Counted from the stretch's first letter, positions 33,349 through 42,019 are shown. The stretch: DNA of 50,482 nt from Dehalococcoidia bacterium (GCA_009841605.1 VXLM01000021.1:1-50482), one strand, 5' to 3'. Numbers and translations are program-made. Notes: generated by a model from the sequence alone, not told the origin.

Positions 33349-33683
33349 GACTCACCGCAGACAAGGAATTTGTACAACCGCAGCCGTTTTATTCAGAACA
33401 ACGCAGAGCACCCACACCCTGTCATTCCGAACGCAGCGGAGCGGAGTGAGGAATCTAAAATCGTTGTCCTCAAGGCGACGTTCCGCAGCTGAAACGGCCT
33501 GATTGACGACGGCAGGTCACCTTAGATTCCTCGCTGCGCTCGGAATGACAGCCAGTTATGCCGGTTACGTAAAAGTCTTCGGAGGGCGCAGTGGACGCGA
33601 AGGCGAAAGCCGTTTCGCACGAAGGAATTCACTTGCCTTTCGATGCGGTAGAATAACCCCCGACACACTCAGGGAGGGCCGTC
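33349..33683. other. Intergenic region dominated by a hairpin element
   Basis: 335 bases between lactonase and VOC genes; most of it is the inverted-repeat element at 33420-33550. gggagg at 33672-33677 is the Shine-Dalgarno of the VOC gene. Nothing else seen. Confidence 0.55.
33420..33550. repeat. 131-bp inverted-repeat element, TGTCATTCCGA family
   Basis: Left arm from 33420 (TGTCATTCCGAACGCAGCGG … GAGGAATCTAA) and right arm 33522-33550 (TTAGATTCCTCGCTGCGCTC … GGAATGACA). Single arms occur at 7679-7705 and 24221-24245. Confidence 0.8.
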
Positions 33684-34055
33684 ATGGACGAACGACGTAT
33701 TGCAACGATGAGCAGGATAACCCTGGTCGTGCAGAACATGATGATGGTGACCGAGTTCTACCGCGACGTGCTGCAGCTCAAGCCGATCTTCGACCTGCAG
33801 GTGCAGCCGCCCCAGTGGATCGAGTTCAACACCGGGTCGTGCAGGCTCGCCCTCCAGGTCGCCTCAAGAGTCGATGGCGTGCCCTCCACCTACAGCAAGA
33901 TCGTTTTCTACGTCGACGATGTCGATGAGGCCCGCAAGGAGCTTCTGGAACGCGGCGCTCCCATGGGCGAGGTCGAGGACGACGGTCGCTTCAAATACTG
34001 CGAAGGCCAGGACCCGGAAGGCAACAAGTTCCAGATATCGAACAGGCCGGCCTAG
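33684..34055 (+). CDS. VOC-superfamily (glyoxalase/dioxygenase fold) protein
   Basis: 123 residues, one pair of beta-alpha-beta-beta-beta units: ITLVVQNMMMVTEFYRDVLQL … FNTGSCRLALQV … KIVFYVDDVDEARKELLERGAP … YCEGQDPEGNKFQIS. The ending DPEGNKFQI is the classic second metal-site segment (Glu/Asn position). Substrate not predictable: members include lactoylglutathione lyases, epimerases and resistance proteins. Start at ATG 33684 fits gggagg 6 bases upstream; an internal Met at 33708 (MSRITLVV) is also possible. Confidence 0.85.
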   Translation: MDERRIATMSRITLVVQNMMMVTEFYRDVLQLKPIFDLQVQPPQWIEFNTGSCRLALQVASRVDGVPSTYSKIVFYVDDVDEARKELLERGAPMGEVEDDGRFKYCEGQDPEGNKFQISNRPA

Positions 34056-34172
34056 AAGAAGAAAACGGAAAGTAGAAAGAAGTAAGCAGTGACCATTGCG
34101 TAGGCGACGATAGCGTCGAACACTCACTTCTCTCTACGAAATTCTTTCCACTTTCTCTAAACGGAGCCAACC

Positions 34173-35078
34173 ATGCCACCGCTGAAGGTAACGCAGGACG
34201 ACCTCGTTGGAGACCTCGCAGCGCTCGGCGTGCCGAGGGGCGGCCTGCTGTTCGTCCATAGCTCGCTGAGCGCCATCGGCGAAGTCGAGGGCGGGGCCGA
34301 CGCCGTCGTCGACGCGCTCCTCGAAACGCTGGGGCCGGAGGGTACATTGGTTGTCCCGACCTTCACCTACGCCGACCCGCACGACTACCCCGACTCCATC
34401 AACCCCAACTGGATATTCGACCCGGCGAACACCCATTCCGGCATGGGCGCCGTCACCAACGTCGTCCGAAAGCGTGATGGTGCCCTGCGGAGCGTCCACC
34501 TCTGGCACAGCGTCGCAGCCATCGGACCTCTCGCAGAGACGGTCGTCACGGGAAACGGCAAGACGTGGGCTTCCGCCTGGGACGCGAACAGCCCCATGGC
34601 GTGGGCGTTCGACAACGGCGCGTCCATCCTGATGCTCGGCGTCCCCTACCAGAATCTGACGGCCATACATATCTGGGAGGTCGAGTTCGGGGTCGATTAC
34701 CGCGAGACGAAATTCGTCACACGTCGGACTCCCTTGCCCGACGGGACGCTCGTGCCCCTCGCTAGCCGGGTACACGCTCGCAGGGACTGGCACCCCGGCA
34801 GCGACTTCAACCGCTTCGGCGAGCGCATGGAGAACGTTGGACTCGTCGGCCTCGGACACGTGGGCAACGCCGTCGCGCGCCTATTCACCGCCGCCGACGC
34901 CCACGAGATGGCCCGCACGATGTACGAGGAGGACAAGGCGGCTTTCCTCAAGCAGGACGAGAGCATCACGAAATTGTCCTACGCCCACACGATCTCCAAC
35001 GTGAAAGGGACGCAGTGCGTCGTCGATCCCGCCAAGGCCTTCCCCACGCCCCCGGCCACAGAAGAGCACGCGGCATAG
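34173..35078 (+). CDS. AAC(3)/YokD-family N-acetyltransferase
   Basis: 301 residues, aminoglycoside 3-N-acetyltransferase-like fold. Family features: GLLFVHSSLSAIGEVEGGAD near the N terminus, GPEGTLVVPTFTY, a THSGMGAVTNVVRK segment, the His-containing RSVHLWHSVAAIGP corresponding to the RSxHPxxSvaA motif of the catalytic His, and ILMLGVPYQNLTAIHIWEVE. Environmental members of this family are mostly not resistance enzymes and may act on other amines, so a resistance role should not be assumed. Gap of 87 bases to the following Gfo/Idh gene, which holds a palindromic repeat. Confidence 0.85.
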   Translation: MPPLKVTQDDLVGDLAALGVPRGGLLFVHSSLSAIGEVEGGADAVVDALLETLGPEGTLVVPTFTYADPHDYPDSINPNWIFDPANTHSGMGAVTNVVRKRDGALRSVHLWHSVAAIGPLAETVVTGNGKTWASAWDANSPMAWAFDNGASILMLGVPYQNLTAIHIWEVEFGVDYRETKFVTRRTPLPDGTLVPLASRVHARRDWHPGSDFNRFGERMENVGLVGLGHVGNAVARLFTAADAHEMARTMYEEDKAAFLKQDESITKLSYAHTISNVKGTQCVVDPAKAFPTPPATEEHAA

Positions 35079-35086
35079 CGCTCATC

Positions 35087-35114
35087 TGTCACTCCGGCGC
35101 AGGCCGGAATCCAG
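35087..35114. repeat. Short palindromic repeat, CACTCCGGCGCAGGCCGGAA type
   Basis: 28-base unit with arms CCGGC/GCCGG and ending TCCAG. Sequences of this form are common in the intergenic DNA of many bacteria. Only one copy is seen in this window. Confidence 0.5.
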
Positions 35115-35165
35115 AAGCCTATCAAACATGGCCCAACCACGGTAAACGTCCATGAGAAAAACCCA

Positions 35166-36257
35166 ATGACACCCCTCCGCGCAGCCCTTGTTGGTGTCGG
35201 GCGCATCGCCGACATGCACTACTTGGGCTACTCCGCCACGCCCATGGCGGAGCTAACGGCCATCTGCGACATTGACCCCGATCTGCTCAGCCGGCGCGCG
35301 GCCGAGTGGAACGTCGAAAAGACATACACCAACTTCGACGACCTCCTGAGCGACCCCGACGTGGACGCGGTGGACATCATCACGCCGCACTACCTCCATG
35401 CGCCCATGACCATCGCCGCGCTGGAAGCCGGTAAGCACGTCACGGTGCAGAAGCCGATGGCCCTCACCATCGCCGAGGCCGACGCCATGATCAAGGCGGC
35501 GGAGCGCGCGGGCAGGCTACTTCGGGTAATCGACAACTACCGTTTCCATCCGCCGTTCGTCCGCGCAAAGCAGATACTCGAGTCCGGCGGCATCGGCGAA
35601 CCCATGTCCATACGCATCAAGACCGCCAGCGGGACGGCTCCCGACGGTTGGGAGATCCCCCAATCGTCCCACGTGTGGCGCTCCGACCCGACGCTGTCGG
35701 GGGATGGCTCGGTCCTGTTCGACCACGGCCACCACGTCTGGACGATAGCCCGCTACCTGCTCGGCGACATCGAGCGGGTCTTCGCCTACATCGGGCGCAC
35801 CGAGGTGGTCAAGCACCACGAGATCGTGCCGGGCGGCATCCTCGACAATCCGGGCATGATCGTCTGGAAGTACGCGGACCGCGACCTGTACGGCACGTGC
35901 GAGTCCGTCCACTCCGAGGAGTTGATCGTCCGCTCCACGCATTATCCCATCGACGCGTCGTTTGAGATCACGGGCAGCCGGGGGATCCTCTACGTCCACA
36001 AGAGCCCGAACGGCCAGCTCGTGCAGCGGCCCCCAATTGAGATACTTCGCGACGGCTCCATTACGAGCATCTCCAACGTCGACACCGACTATGCCGCCGG
36101 ATTCCGGCTGGCAATCGAGGACTTCGTCCATGCCATTGCGGACGGTCGAGCATCCGCACTCACCGGCGAGGAAGGACGGGAGATACTCCGCTTCTCGCTC
36201 GCGATGGTGCGTTCAGGCCGCGAGGGCAGGGAAGTCGTCGTCGCGGACGAGCGGTAG
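35166..36257 (+). CDS. Gfo/Idh/MocA-family oxidoreductase
   Basis: 363 residues, NAD(P)-dependent sugar or inositol dehydrogenase-like enzyme. N-terminal Rossmann fold with GVGRIADMHYLG and ICDIDP (acidic residue after strand 2, suggesting NAD preference), DIITPHYLHAPMTIAALEAGKHV, then VQKPMALT with the catalytic Lys (usual motif EKP; here QKP). C-terminal alpha/beta domain with DNYRFHPPF and the catalytic Asp/His pair in LFDHGHHVWTIARYLLG. Stands 87 bases behind the acetyltransferase gene and may be co-expressed with it. Substrate unknown. Confidence 0.9.
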   Translation: MTPLRAALVGVGRIADMHYLGYSATPMAELTAICDIDPDLLSRRAAEWNVEKTYTNFDDLLSDPDVDAVDIITPHYLHAPMTIAALEAGKHVTVQKPMALTIAEADAMIKAAERAGRLLRVIDNYRFHPPFVRAKQILESGGIGEPMSIRIKTASGTAPDGWEIPQSSHVWRSDPTLSGDGSVLFDHGHHVWTIARYLLGDIERVFAYIGRTEVVKHHEIVPGGILDNPGMIVWKYADRDLYGTCESVHSEELIVRSTHYPIDASFEITGSRGILYVHKSPNGQLVQRPPIEILRDGSITSISNVDTDYAAGFRLAIEDFVHAIADGRASALTGEEGREILRFSLAMVRSGREGREVVVADER

Positions 36258-36298
36258 GTAGTGTCTCAAGGGTTCACCGAATAAATCTGTCTGGAGAA

Positions 36299-36338
36299 AT
36301 CCCCTCTCCCGTCGTGGGAGAGGGCTAGGGTGAGGGTG
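36299..36338 (+). repeat. 40-bp CCCTCTCCC hairpin repeat, copy 1
   Basis: CCCCTCTCCCGTCGTGGGAG, then AGGGCTAGGGTGAGGGTG. Stem CCCTCTCCC/GGGAGAGGG. One difference from the copy at 41980-42019, same strand. Confidence 0.85.
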
Positions 36339-36449
36339 ACTCCCCCGAAACTGTGCCGTATGCGCCTCGACTGGTGAGGGCGATATGATAGAGCTAAGGG
36401 GAGAGAGTCCCGCTGCCTGGAACCGTCGGCGCTCCATCAGGCCCGCCCG

Positions 36450-37775
36450 GTGGGGATTGCGTCCTCTCACCCCAGCCTTTCTTCCTTGAGGATCGTTCTC
36501 ATTTCCAGGTTCCGTCGCATTCTCAGGTGGGTGGTCGTGCCCCTGTTGCCGCTGCTGTTGGTCTTCGGCATGGCGAGCGACACGTTCACGCTGGATCCCG
36601 TGCAGCGGGTCGTCCTCCCGTACCGCTATAGCATCACCGGCTGGGAGGTCAGGAATTTCCCGGACAAGTGGCGGCATATGCTGGACACGCTGATATGGGG
36701 CGTTGAGAAGTCGGAAGAGGAAAAGCGTGACGACCTCTACCGCTACTTCGATCTGGGGCGCGAGCTTCTCGCCGCCGAAAATGCTCTCAACCGGGCGATG
36801 TCCGCTCCGAACGCGGGCGGCGTGGAATCGCTGGAGGACGAGGTCGAGCGCATCGCCAGCGAGAGGTCGGCCCTGCGAGACGATGTTGAAGAGACCATCG
36901 AAAGCGCCATCAGCACCGCAATACGGGAGTCCGGCCTGAGCCAGTGGGAGAGTTTCGTCTTCCCCCCGGTCGATATCCGGCTGGCGGGCCCGCCGGTCCT
37001 CCTGCTCACCTCGCCGCGCGACCGCATCGCGCGACAGCACGAGGCGCTCATGGATCCTGCCGTCAGCCTCGTCGTGAGGGAGCGGCTCGAAGACACGTTG
37101 ATGGATGAGCACGACGTGGCGGCGGTCAGCTTCCAGGTCGGTGGACTCGCGGCGTACCCTGCCTCGGTGCTGGACTCCATACCGCTGGCCGACACCCTCC
37201 GAACGAGCGCCCACGAGTGGACGCACCACTACATGGCCTTCCGTCCCCTCGGACAAAAAATGTTCACCTCGCCCGAGATGGTTACCCTGAACGAGACCCT
37301 GGCCGACATCGTCGGCAGGGAGATTGGCAACCGCGCCGGCGAGCTACTTCCCGAAAGGGAAGGACCGCCGCCTCGAATGGATATCCCCACGCCCGCCCCG
37401 GAGAGTGGCTTTCACGGACGGGACGAGCATTTCGGCTTCAACGAGGAGATGCGGGAGACCCGCCTGCGGGTCGATGAGCTTCTGGAGGCTGGCAGGGTGG
37501 ACGAGGCGGAGGCGTACATGGAGGAGCGACGGAGGCTCTTCGTAGAGAACGGCTATCCCATTCGCAGGCTGAACCAGGCGTACTTCGCGTTTCACGGGAC
37601 GTATGCCGAGAGCGCCGCGTCGTCGAGCCCCATCGCCGGACAGCTTCACAGGTTCCGTGAGCTGTCGCCCGACCTGCGGACGTTCGTCCTGAGGATGGCG
37701 GACATATCGAGCTACCCGCAGTTCCTCGAACGGCTGAAAGACTTGGAGCGTGGGAGCGCGAGTGTGGTACCATGA
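36450..37775 (+). CDS. Membrane-anchored gluzincin-type metallopeptidase, uncharacterised
   Basis: 441 residues if the GTG at 36450 is used; a later TTG (36486) is possible. One hydrophobic span (WVVVPLLPLLLVFGM, about residues 28-43), then a mostly alpha-helical extracytoplasmic region. HEWTH at 255-259 and NETLAD at 281-286 form the HExxH … (N)ExxAD zinc site of gluzincins. The C-terminal part has a coiled-coil-like helix pair (DELLEAGRVDEAEAYMEERR) and RRLNQAYFAFHGTYAES. No family name that I can assign. The gene ends 34 bases before hflK, suggesting a membrane-protease operon with HflKC. Active-site motif is seen; substrate and partner are inference. Confidence 0.75.
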   Translation: MGIASSHPSLSSLRIVLISRFRRILRWVVVPLLPLLLVFGMASDTFTLDPVQRVVLPYRYSITGWEVRNFPDKWRHMLDTLIWGVEKSEEEKRDDLYRYFDLGRELLAAENALNRAMSAPNAGGVESLEDEVERIASERSALRDDVEETIESAISTAIRESGLSQWESFVFPPVDIRLAGPPVLLLTSPRDRIARQHEALMDPAVSLVVRERLEDTLMDEHDVAAVSFQVGGLAAYPASVLDSIPLADTLRTSAHEWTHHYMAFRPLGQKMFTSPEMVTLNETLADIVGREIGNRAGELLPEREGPPPRMDIPTPAPESGFHGRDEHFGFNEEMRETRLRVDELLEAGRVDEAEAYMEERRRLFVENGYPIRRLNQAYFAFHGTYAESAASSSPIAGQLHRFRELSPDLRTFVLRMADISSYPQFLERLKDLERGSASVVP

Positions 37776-37809
37776 ATTCACCACTCGTGTCGGACGCAAT
37801 CGGGACCGG

Positions 37810-38880
37810 ATGTACAGGCAAGACGAACCGGAAGTAAACTTCGAGCAGATCTCCTCGCGGATCAAGGGCATCTTTGGCCGGTTCGGCTTTGGCGGCGGCG
37901 GCGGCGGCCTCGTATACGCCATTCTTGGGGTGATTGTGGTCGGATCCCTAGGCTGGCTCGCGACGGGCTTCTATACGGTCGAACCCGCTGAGGTGGCAGC
38001 CCTCCGGCGCTTCGGCATATTCGAGGATACGGCCGGGCCGGGCCTCCACTGGTGGTGGCCGAACCCCATAGGCACCCGTGCAATCGTCGACGTCCGGCAG
38101 CGTCGTCGGCTCGAGATCGGCGTTCGCGGCGATGCCCCCTTCCTCGAAGAGTCCCTCATGATTACCGGCGACGAGAACATCGTCGACGTGCAGCTTCTCG
38201 TCCAGTTCGAGATCAAGGACGTCGAAGAGTTCCTCTTCCGCGCTGTCGACCCTGCAGGGAAGACGATCAAGGACGCATCAGAGTCCGCCCTCAGGCAGGT
38301 CGTCGGCGCCCGCATCATCGACGACGTGCTGACGACCGAGAAGGAGGCCGTGCAGGCCGAGACGAAGGAACTGCTGCAGCAGCTCCTCGACACGTATGAG
38401 GCGGGCATCCGCGTGGCGGAGGTCAAGCTCCTGAACGTCAACCCGCCGGCGGAGGTGCAGGACGCCTTCGACGACGTGGTGCGCGCCAGGGAGGACAAGG
38501 AGCGCATCATCAACCTCGCCGCCGCTTACGAAGAAGATATCCTGCCCAGGGCGAGGGGTGACGCTGAGCGTCTCAAGGAGGAGGCTGAGGCCTTCCGAGC
38601 GCAGCGAGTCAACGAAGCCACAGGTCAGGCCCAGCGGTTCACATCTATCCTTGAGGCGTATCGCAAGGCCCCTGACGTGACGGCTCAGAGGCTGTACCTC
38701 GAAAATATGGAGAGGATCCTTCCCGAAGTTGAGATATTCGTCGTGGACGGCGAAGTGGGCGGGAATCTTCTGCAGCTGCTCAACCTGAACGAATCAACGA
38801 GCCCGACCCCGTTCGCCCCGCAGGCGCCGGTACAGGTCGCTCCATCGACTACGGTCCAGCAGACGGACTCGACGCCATGA
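37810..38880 (+). CDS. hflK: HflK, FtsH-protease modulator (SPFH/prohibitin family)
   Basis: 356 residues from ATG 37810 (MYRQDEPEVNFEQ). Gly-rich juxtamembrane stretch (GFGGGGGG), one membrane span (LVYAILGVIVVGSLGWLATGF), then the SPFH domain (VEPAEVAALRRFGIFEDTAGPGLHWWWPNPIGTRA), a long helical region (VQAETKELLQQLLDTYEAGI; RARGDAERLKEEAEAFRAQR) and a Pro/Thr-rich tail. Builds the HflKC cage that surrounds FtsH in the membrane. Stop overlaps the hflC start (ATGA at 38877). The frame is open from 37750 inside the preceding gene, but 37810 fits HflK N termini. Confidence 0.92.
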   Translation: MYRQDEPEVNFEQISSRIKGIFGRFGFGGGGGGLVYAILGVIVVGSLGWLATGFYTVEPAEVAALRRFGIFEDTAGPGLHWWWPNPIGTRAIVDVRQRRRLEIGVRGDAPFLEESLMITGDENIVDVQLLVQFEIKDVEEFLFRAVDPAGKTIKDASESALRQVVGARIIDDVLTTEKEAVQAETKELLQQLLDTYEAGIRVAEVKLLNVNPPAEVQDAFDDVVRAREDKERIINLAAAYEEDILPRARGDAERLKEEAEAFRAQRVNEATGQAQRFTSILEAYRKAPDVTAQRLYLENMERILPEVEIFVVDGEVGGNLLQLLNLNESTSPTPFAPQAPVQVAPSTTVQQTDSTP

Positions 38881-39743
38881 GATTCCTCGCGACACTGCTG
38901 ATAACACTCCTTGTGCTGGCGGCGATCATATTGCCGCAGGTCCTCGTAGTGGTCGACGAAACGGAACTCGCCATCATCACCCGACTGGGAGACCCGCAGC
39001 GGTCGATCAGGAGTCCCGGTCTCTACGTCAAAGCGCCGCTTATCGACAGCGTGACCAAGTTCGAGAAACGACTGCTCATCTTCGACGCGCCGGCCGAGTC
39101 GCTCCTGACCTCCGACAAAAAGCGCCTGATCATCGACGTATACGCGAGGGGCCGGATCACCGACCCGCTCCTGTTCTTCCAGACGGTGCGCAACGTGACG
39201 CAGGCTCGATCAAGGGTGATCGACATCGTCGCTTCGGAGCTTCGGCGTGAGATCGCGAGCGACGAGCAGGTCGAAATCATCAAGACCAAGCGCGAGCAGA
39301 TTGAGAACGCGGTGCGAGACGCCGTACGACCGCTTATCGACGAGCTCGGCATCAACATCGTGGACGTTCGGATCAAGAGGGCTGACTTCCCGCAGGCCAT
39401 CGCGGGCAGCGTCTACGAGCGCATGAAGGCGGAACGCAAGCGCATCGCCGACCGCGAGCGCGCTCAGGGCGCCGAGGCCGATCTGCAGAAGCGAGCCGAG
39501 GTCGACAGGGAGGCCGTGGAGATTCGGTCGGGAGCGCAGAAGGAAGCCGACATCATCAGGGGTGAGGCCGAGGCGGAGGCGATTGCGCTCTACGCAGCGG
39601 CGCTGGAGCAAGACCCTGAGTTCTACTCATTCCTCCGGTCGCTCGACGCCTACACCCTCTTCCTGGGCGACAATTCCACCATCGTCCTTCCGGCGGACTC
39701 CGACCTGTTCAAGTTCCTCCAGTCGCCGCTTCTCTCGAGGTGA
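38877..39743 (+). CDS. hflC: HflC, FtsH-protease modulator (SPFH/prohibitin family)
   Basis: 288 residues, partner of HflK. N-terminal membrane span (FLATLLITLLVLAAIILPQVLVVV), SPFH domain (ETELAIITRLGDPQRSIRSPGLYVKAPLIDSVTKFEKR), central helices rich in charged residues (KREQIENAVRDAV; MKAERKRIADRERAQGAEAD), then SGAQKEADIIRGEAEAEAI and YSFLRSLDAYTLFLG, all typical of HflC. Starts inside the last codon of hflK (four-base overlap), so translationally coupled. ftsH is not in the window. Confidence 0.95.
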   Translation: MRFLATLLITLLVLAAIILPQVLVVVDETELAIITRLGDPQRSIRSPGLYVKAPLIDSVTKFEKRLLIFDAPAESLLTSDKKRLIIDVYARGRITDPLLFFQTVRNVTQARSRVIDIVASELRREIASDEQVEIIKTKREQIENAVRDAVRPLIDELGINIVDVRIKRADFPQAIAGSVYERMKAERKRIADRERAQGAEADLQKRAEVDREAVEIRSGAQKEADIIRGEAEAEAIALYAAALEQDPEFYSFLRSLDAYTLFLGDNSTIVLPADSDLFKFLQSPLLSR

Positions 39744-39805
39744 TGGGGGCGGGCAAGGTTCCCGATTCCACGAGAGCCTTGCAAAACCGCCGTCCTGCAA
39801 TCCCA

Positions 39806-39866
39806 CCCGTTCGCCCTGAGCCTGTCGAAGGACGATTCATGATTCGACAAGCTCACCATGAACGGG
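39806..39866. repeat. Palindromic TTCGCCCTGAGCCTGTCGAA repeat
   Basis: CCCGTTCGCCCTGAGCCTGT … ATTCGACAAGCTCACCATGA … ACGGG, a closed inverted pair of the same core as the MITE-like elements, but without the GTGTCTAA ends. Confidence 0.75.
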
Positions 39867-39966
39867 TTTCGCGTCCTTTCCAATCACCCTCAGTAGTCTC
39901 TCCTGCGGTATTTACTGAACGGCATGTGCCCTATGTTCTCGCGCCCGTCAATCTGATCGTGCCGTC

Positions 39967-40593
39967 GTGAAACTCGTCGCTTTCGATCTCGACGGCACGC
40001 TGCTCTGGGGAGATTCCGTGTGGGAAGCCATCGCACGGGGCATCGGATGCCTGGAGCGGGTGCGTGAGATGGAAGAACAAATAGCCCCCGACCAAATCGC
40101 GGAGGTCACGGCAGCCAGGGAGGAGTCGGCGGGGTGGTACTCCGCCTACACCTTTGATGAACTCCTTGTACACGTCGCCACAATGCAAGTCGCTCCCGGC
40201 GTGGACGAAGGCTTCGCACTGCTCCGGGAACACGGCTTCAAGATAGCCGTCGTTTCACTCACGTGGGAGTTCGCCGTAGAGTGGTTCGCCAACAGGTTCG
40301 GGGCGGACTATTTCGCTGGCACGGCGCTTACACCGGATGGGCAAATCACGCACTTCTGGCCTGAGGACAAGGCGCTCTGGCTTACACACTTGGCGCGAAA
40401 GCTGGGCGTCGATATGAGAGACATGGCCGCCGTCGGCGATACGAGGGGAGACCTACCAATGCTCCTTGCGGTGGGCCATCCGTACTGGGTTGCGAAGGCC
40501 GTTCCCTCTGAGTTGGACGGGAAGGTTGTTCACCAGCCGGACGGGGACATGCTCGCGGTGGCCGAGAGGATTGTGAGGGCGGTGGGAGGGTGA
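39967..40593 (+). CDS. HAD-superfamily phosphatase (SerB-like subclass)
   Basis: 208 residues with a GTG start (39967-39969). Motif I AFDLDGTLLWGDS, motif II VVSLTWEF, motif III Lys in WPEDKALWL, motif IV AVGDTRGDLPML, a complete phosphatase set. The order with a helical cap after motif I resembles phosphoserine-phosphatase-like HAD-IB enzymes, but the substrate cannot be assigned. No clear ribosome-binding site. Isolated gene between hflC and the convergent pentapeptide-repeat gene. Confidence 0.82.
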   Translation: MKLVAFDLDGTLLWGDSVWEAIARGIGCLERVREMEEQIAPDQIAEVTAAREESAGWYSAYTFDELLVHVATMQVAPGVDEGFALLREHGFKIAVVSLTWEFAVEWFANRFGADYFAGTALTPDGQITHFWPEDKALWLTHLARKLGVDMRDMAAVGDTRGDLPMLLAVGHPYWVAKAVPSELDGKVVHQPDGDMLAVAERIVRAVGG

Positions 40594-40629
40594 GGTCCAC
40601 AGAGTAACGGGGCATCTTCCAAAAGCATC

Positions 40630-41367
40630 CTACCCCTCCCCAACAAGCACCCCGTAGACATCCTCTAAAAATCCTCCCGCCTGCGTCTGTGAAATAACGG
40701 CCCCTCTTGACCGCGCGATATCGAGCCGCAGATTCGACAATCGCGCCCCCCGCAGATCGGCTCCCGTAAAGCTCGTTTCCGGGCTGACGATGGCGTTCTC
40801 GATGCGGCAGTCCTCGAAGACCGCGTCGGTGAAGTCGCAGCCGGAGAGGTCGGCCTCCGAGAAGTCGACGCCGGTGAGTCGCTGCTTGCGGAATGACTTG
40901 TGCGCGACCGATGCCATCACGAAGCTGACGCGGTCGACCGTCGCGCCGTCGATGTTCGTCGTTCCAAAGCTGACGGCGCGGAAGCGGGAACCTGTCAGGT
41001 CTGCCCCGAAGAGGCTGGCGCCATCGAAGCTGCAGAGGGAGAAGTCGCCGTCGATGAGACGCGACAGGTTCAGCTTGGCGTTCTGAAACCTCGCGGACGC
41101 GCAGTTCGAGTCGGTGAAGTGCGACTCCTTGATATCCGCGCGATAGAAGTCTGCCCGCCGGAGGTCGCAGCGCGAGATACGTAACTCGCTGCAAGCAAGC
41201 TGAGAGAAGTCGGCGCCCTGGAGGGAGCAGTTCGTTAGATCGAGGTCGTCGACGGAGAGTTCCGCGAAGGAGCCGCCGTCGAAGGTGCATTCGACGAACG
41301 AGGCATCGTTGCGGAGCAGGCCCGTCAGGTCGTCGGCGTTGGTGACGGTGATCCCTCGGTGCGGCAC
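40630..41367 (-). CDS. Pentapeptide-repeat protein
   Basis: 245 residues forming a right-handed quadrilateral beta-helix from A(D/N)LXX-type repeats: SLQGADFSQLACSELRIS, DLRRADFYRADIKES, SLFGADLTGSRFRAVSF, GVDFSEADLSGCDFTDAVF, SFTGADLRGARLSNLRLD. No signal peptide. The group includes DNA-gyrase-protecting MfpA/Qnr proteins as well as many of unknown role; nothing here decides. Start is GTG (41365-41367), overlapping by one base the TAG stop of the upstream GrpB-family gene (TAGTG), so the two are coupled. Confidence 0.87.
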   Translation of the reverse strand: MPHRGITVTNADDLTGLLRNDASFVECTFDGGSFAELSVDDLDLTNCSLQGADFSQLACSELRISRCDLRRADFYRADIKESHFTDSNCASARFQNAKLNLSRLIDGDFSLCSFDGASLFGADLTGSRFRAVSFGTTNIDGATVDRVSFVMASVAHKSFRKQRLTGVDFSEADLSGCDFTDAVFEDCRIENAIVSPETSFTGADLRGARLSNLRLDIARSRGAVISQTQAGGFLEDVYGVLVGEG

Positions 41368-41948
41368 TACTCAATCTCCCCAGCGGCCTTCGCGATGACC
41401 TTCTTTATAAAGGACCCTTTGCCTGCGCTGTAGGCAGTACGGTCGTCCGAGTGCTTGTCTGCGAGGGCGAGCTTGAGCCGTGCGTACTCGGCTGCCACCT
41501 CAGGATGGGCAATCAGGTAATCGCGGAAGGCAAAGTGGTCTCTCCGAATGGGACTGTCGAGCGTGTACATGTGGAGGATGTGAGTCCTGATCACTTCGCC
41601 GTCGGAGCAGCTCTCTTGCGGAGGATGTCCCCTGAGAAAGAAGCGGTCTCCGGGGATGTCGACTTCATCCACACCCTTGTGGACGTAGCCGATATTCTCC
41701 AACGGCTCAATGCAGCGCTCTCCGTCCTCGAACTCGTGCAGTAGTACGGCGATATCGAGGATCGGCTTGGCGGCCATGCCCGGAATGGAGGTGCTCCCGA
41801 CGTGGTGGACGCCCGCCACGATGTGCCCGACTGCCTCCACAATGCGACGACGCTCGTCCGCGAACAGCACGGGCCAGTTCGGGTCGTACGGCTCGACCAC
41901 GGCGCTGTGTCTGGGAATTCCGAGCGGCACGGCTAGTACCATTCCCAT
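41367..41948 (-). CDS. GrpB-family (UPF0157) nucleotidyltransferase-like protein
   Basis: 193 residues. Typical GrpB sequence: VEPYDPNWPVLFADERRRI, HHVGSTSIPGMAAKPILDIAVLL (the GSTSIPG and D-x-A positions of a nucleotidyltransferase fold), FFLRGHPPQ, HTLDSP-like MYTLDSPIRRDHFAFRDYLIAHP, and KGSFIKKVIAKA. The role of the family is not established; some members are fused to dephospho-CoA kinase. First gene of a two-gene unit with the pentapeptide-repeat protein. A start at 41942 (second Met) is also possible. Confidence 0.88.
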   Translation of the reverse strand: MGMVLAVPLGIPRHSAVVEPYDPNWPVLFADERRRIVEAVGHIVAGVHHVGSTSIPGMAAKPILDIAVLLHEFEDGERCIEPLENIGYVHKGVDEVDIPGDRFFLRGHPPQESCSDGEVIRTHILHMYTLDSPIRRDHFAFRDYLIAHPEVAAEYARLKLALADKHSDDRTAYSAGKGSFIKKVIAKAAGEIE

Positions 41949-41979
41949 TTGAATATGACAATCGAACGGAGTGGCTCGT

Positions 41980-42019
41980 ATCCCCTCTCCCGTCGTGGGA
42001 GAGGGTTAGGGTGAGGGTG
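41980..42019 (+). repeat. 40-bp CCCTCTCCC hairpin repeat, copy 2
   Basis: Same 40 bases as 36299-36338 with a single C/T difference (GGGTTAGGG). Lies between the VOC gene and the GrpB-family gene, both on the minus strand. Confidence 0.85.

Noticed and set aside
34173-35078. Acquired aminoglycoside-resistance gene
   Set aside because: Family membership is clear, but the context is chromosomal and catabolic, there are no mobile-resistance features, and environmental homologues are often not resistance enzymes.
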